Shown here one piece after another: positions 60,744-64,000 of a stretch of DNA of 64,000 bases. Below the pieces are notes generated by a model, which did not search any database, was not told the DNA's origin, and was given only the letters and a program-made list of their open reading frames with translations. The position numbers were made by a program, and so were the translations under genes. Origin of the DNA: Amaurobius ferox (lineage: Eukaryota; Arthropoda; Arachnida; Araneae; Amaurobiidae). Positions within the stretch are counted from its first letter, which is position 1. Each line of letters opens with the position of its first letter. The stretch lies in assembly GCA_951213105.1 (NCBI GenBank), contig OX578135.1:161253250-161317249 (forward strand), written 5' to 3'.

Positions 60744-61174
60744 AAAGTTTAAAAATCCAATGAAGGAATAGAGAGAAGTTTCAACTCAAAAAACGCCAAC
60801 ATTACAAAATGCCTTACAAATAAAAGTATCAAACAGAGAATCGTCAATCAAGTGGAAAATAAAAATGCAAACCTCTAGTCATCAAGCTGAAGACAAACAA
60901 AAAACATCTATGGTAAGGAATCGATAAAATAATATCAAATAAAATCCAAGCATGAAAGCTTTACACGTGAACAAGCCCCAGGCCTAATAATGAATTATTC
61001 ATTTCGATAAAACTCTTTATCAAGTCCAAGTATTCTATAAAAATGAACACAAAATGCATGTTTCTGATATCAGTGATAGATTATATCTATAAACTTTGAT
61101 AACTTGGACAACATGCACAAAGATTGGAAAATAATAGGAAACAAGAATGTCTGAAAAAACACAGCACACGTCTG

Positions 61175-61208
<34 letters not shown>
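60710..61208 (-). repeat. Penelope-like 3' region, right arm of the second pair, between (TA)n tracts
   Basis: (TA)n at 60710-60740, then 'aaaatccaatgaaggaatag', 'ctagtcatcaagctgaagac' and 'tgaacacaaaatgcatgttt', collinear with 45562-45980. It stops at 61176 where (TA)n resumes (61177-61208). The pair with 58967-59128 was tail-to-tail before the hAT-like element split it. Confidence 0.8.
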
Positions 61209-61209
<1 letters not shown>

Positions 61210-61860
61210 GCACACACATTTAGGAAAAGTTATTATAAAAAGGCTCTAATGCAGCAATGAGATGGCTATCTTACTTCTTTTGATAAATTTCCCTTCAAAC
61301 AGGTGCTGCAGAACTGTTTTCATATCTCATTCAACTTTCAAAAGAACGATCTATTTTTACCTCATTTGGACTCCGTTCTAATTTTGATATTTTTCTCGAC
61401 ATTTACACGAATAAAACGAGGTCATCTAGCAAATAAGTCTATTAAGAACTACAAAACAAAACACAGATGTACCTTTTTGTGATTGCGACTCTTTATTTCC
61501 TGCAATATAGGTTCGTTACAACAATTTCTTCAACAATTCAGTAAAAGATACATTGACTCACAGCTGTTTGCAAGCTGTCATATAAACAAGCGTCCCCCCC
61601 CCCCCCCCCGAAAAAAAAAATCTGTTGTAGGCAGCACATAACTTTAACTAGACTTCAATAGATTTCTTTTTTCGTTACTTTTATTCGTTAAAGCGAGTTT
61701 TATAGTCATAAATAATCTGAAAAGAATTTTATTGTTTTTTAATTACATAAACTTTACATTTGTTTCATTTTATTTGACGATTTGTGGCATTGTAAACAGA
61801 GTTAAAATTCCTGAAAATGGAAATATCACCAGAACGACTTATTACTTTCCTTATGCATTA
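61210..61860. other. Intergenic, no gene seen
   Basis: C-run at 61592-61609. 'gtaggcagcacataacttta' (61627-61646) is a 0.9-kb-family terminus. Otherwise AT-rich. Confidence 0.5.
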
Positions 61861-61864
61861 TATG

Positions 61865-62470
61865 TATATAAGGAAAATATTGTGACGGAGTCGGAAATTC
61901 GAATTCGAGTTTTCGACGGGAGAGCACGTTTCAAGCATCACTGATCATGAATCAAACATTTTTGAGGTGATGTATGTGTGTGTGTGTGTCAGTGAGTCTG
62001 TGGAGACGATATCTCACGAACGAATGGAGCTATTCGAATAAAATTTGGTACAAAAATTACAATCCGTAAATACTGGAAGCCTATTGTTTTTAAACGCAAT
62101 CGAATGTTGTTCAGAACCCCCTTAAATTTTCGAGTGAAATTAAAAAAAAAAATCATCAAAAAATTAAAACCTTTAATAAAGTTACACAAATAGACTAGAC
62201 ATTTTTTATGTAATTTTTCCTTAGAAAACGATTGACAAACTTTAGAACGCTAGCATGAACCGTCCTCGAGATATTGCACATTTATCAAATAAATTTATCA
62301 AAAAATCCTATAAATAAAAAAAAATATTAACTGTAGAGAAACATGCTCACTTTTCATATGTAATATCATACGATAAATTGGGTGACATCATTCTCGTAGA
62401 TCTAGCTCGTTCCATTCACGAGAAAAGATACTTTGAGTAATACTTGTGAATTTGAACGCCAATAGTCATT
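61865..62470 (-). repeat. 0.9-kb repeat family, inverted copy
   Basis: Starts with 'ggaaaatattgtgacggagt' and the imperfect palindrome (61891-61916), then runs back to 'gaacgccaatagtcatttat'. From there it joins R1 tail sequence (62485-62560). Confidence 0.82.
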
Positions 62471-62479
62471 TATCTGCTA

Positions 62480-62565
62480 TACGAAACGGACAGACACAGA
62501 CAGACAGAATGAACAAAGTTATAAACACTTTTCAACTATGTTGTAAAATATTAAAAAAATTGATT
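62480..62565 (+). repeat. R1 terminal fragment
   Basis: 'cagacagacagaatgaacaa' and 'aacacttttcaactatgttg' match the R1 end hairpin region. Confidence 0.75.
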
Positions 62566-62569
62566 CAGC

Positions 62570-63170
62570 TTGTTAATATTCAGATTTCAGATCTGTACGT
62601 ATTTTTTATCTTTATATATACTACTTGTTAAGTGACATTGATGTTAAGTGAAGTCATATGACATTGATGCATAATGTCACATATATGATTTGCCCCATCC
62701 GGCAACTCCTAATATCTTCGGGTTACATGAGAACTACACTGCCTACAGATATTATTAATTAATTTACAACCCCCTAACGAAACAAATATTAATTTATGGT
62801 CCCCTAATTAATTAATTTATGGCCCCTTAACAGAAGCCACCTGCCTTACAAACTATGAAAATTAAGATATTTTGGATCCTCACAAAGTGACAGGGATTAT
62901 CAAAGAACAGAAACTTAATTTTCAGAAATATTGAATTATTCTCAATTTGGCGAAATTTTTTAAAAGTCGCCAACTTGACGACATTGAGCCGAATTTGTAT
63001 CGAAGTAGGAAATCAGAGAGAATGGCTTTATTTATATAGTATTACGCTAAATTACCCGTCGTTGCCCGGGTCATAAATAAGCACTCGCTACTTGCAAAAG
63101 CTTTTTCTTAAAGTAAAAATAAAGAAATATATAAAAAATTCAAAACGAAATCCTTTCTCTCTCTATTAAA
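62570..63170. other. Intergenic with repeat phrases
   Basis: Short repeats 'taattaatttatggtccccta' and 'taattaatttatggcccctta' lie near 62800. 'ttacccgtcgttgcccgggt' (63052-63071) is a phrase common in arthropod retroelement ends. No gene seen. Confidence 0.45.
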
Positions 63171-63177
63171 AAAAAAA

Positions 63178-64000
63178 ATCTGATGTGGGCAGCACCTGAC
63201 TTTCCTTATATAATGCAATGTATTTACTACTTTTAGAGTAAATAGGTTATTCTTAGAGTAGATACTCATATTTTTTCCAAGATATTGAATTTTCGTCAAA
63301 TAGTCGTTATTTTCATTGATTTAGCGACATTTTTATCCATTTGGCGAGATTTTCTTTGATTTGGTAACATTTAAAAAGTCGCCAAGCTGGCGACATTCCG
63401 CCAAATTCGTCCCCAAAATCTTGCCAAGCATTATGGACGGAGAAATAATTTATTCTTATAGCAGATAAATGACTATTGACGTTCAAATACAAAAATATTA
63501 CTCAAAGTATCTTTTTTCATGAATAGAACTAGCTAGGATCCACGAGAATGATGTCACCAAATTTATCGCACGATATTACATATGAAAAGTGAACATGTTT
63601 CTCAATAGGAAATTTTTTATATATATATAAATTTATCTATCCTATCTAAAAATATCTAAAATGTCTGTTAATCGTTTCCCAATGAAAAATTACATAAGAA
63701 ATGTCTATGTGCGTAACTTTATTAGAGGTTTTGATGTTTTTTTCAAAATTTCACTCGAAAATTTAGGGGGGGGGGGGGTCTGAACATTCGATTGCGTATA
63801 AAAACAATAGGCTTCCAATGTTTACGGATTGTGATTTTTGTACCAAATTTCGTTCAAATCGGTCCATTCGTTCGTCGGTTATCGTCTCCACAGACCCACT
63901 GACACACACACACACATCACTTCAAAAATGTTTGATTCGTGATCAGGGATGCTTGAAACGTGCTCTCCCGTCGAAAACTCGAATTCGAATTTTCGACCGC
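63178..64000 (+). repeat. 0.9-kb repeat family, copy reaching the window edge
   Basis: From 'tctgatgtgggcagcacctg' through the 20-bp periodic block (63295-63400) and the G-run (63766-63778) to the terminal palindrome (63971-63996). It is nearly complete and in the same orientation as 53408-54310. Confidence 0.88.

Overview
This is a piece of an animal nuclear genome: very AT-rich, intron-bearing, almost gene-free and packed with decayed transposable elements. The mix (tRNA-headed SINEs, a Jockey-type LINE, a Penelope-like reverse transcriptase, hAT, Harbinger and TTAA-type DNA transposons, mariner fragments, long poly-G and (TA)n tracts, and many 'acagacagacag' repeat tails) suggests an arthropod. 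A chelicerate such as a spider is my best guess, but that is inference from style, not a measured assignment.

Layout. Positions 1-5424 (minus strand) hold two consecutive coding exons of an SLC6 sodium/chloride-dependent transporter, glycine-transporter-like, separated by a 4.7-kb intron full of repeats; the rest of the gene lies beyond the left edge. From 5.4 to 9.1 kb is upstream or intergenic DNA with a minisatellite. Positions 9114-16299 lie between matching 17-bp termini with a TAA target duplication (PIF/Harbinger style); no transposase is readable inside. A possible orphan terminal exon sits at 16797-16941 (minus). From 17.5 to 23.4 kb there are degenerate interspersed repeats and a large foldback (20868-21720). 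Around 23.7-24.9 kb is a frame-broken protein-coding relic I cannot name. Positions 25444-27768 are a 5'-truncated Jockey-type LINE whose 677-codon reading frame is intact and begins in flanking DNA.

From 28 to 44 kb the sequence is mostly repeats: 20-bp periodic minisatellites, a 1.3-kb repeat present in direct and inverted copies, a tRNA-derived SINE, a MITE with a long palindrome, and two TTAA-type elements inserted side by side whose empty site survives in a paralogous repeat at 32.25 kb. Positions 44.8-48.4 kb contain a decayed Penelope-like reverse transcriptase whose 3' flank forms a 0.7-kb-arm inverted repeat around a (TA)n core. A second such tail-to-tail pair at 59.0-61.2 kb is split by a hAT-like element. 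Between them lie a second copy of the TTAA foldback, a dead Tc1/mariner-superfamily transposase and several copies of a 0.9-kb repeat family that recurs to the right edge.

No operons, CRISPR arrays or obvious functional RNA genes are present. The only convincing host gene is the SLC6 transporter; everything else that codes is or was a mobile element, apart from two unidentified coding-like stretches.
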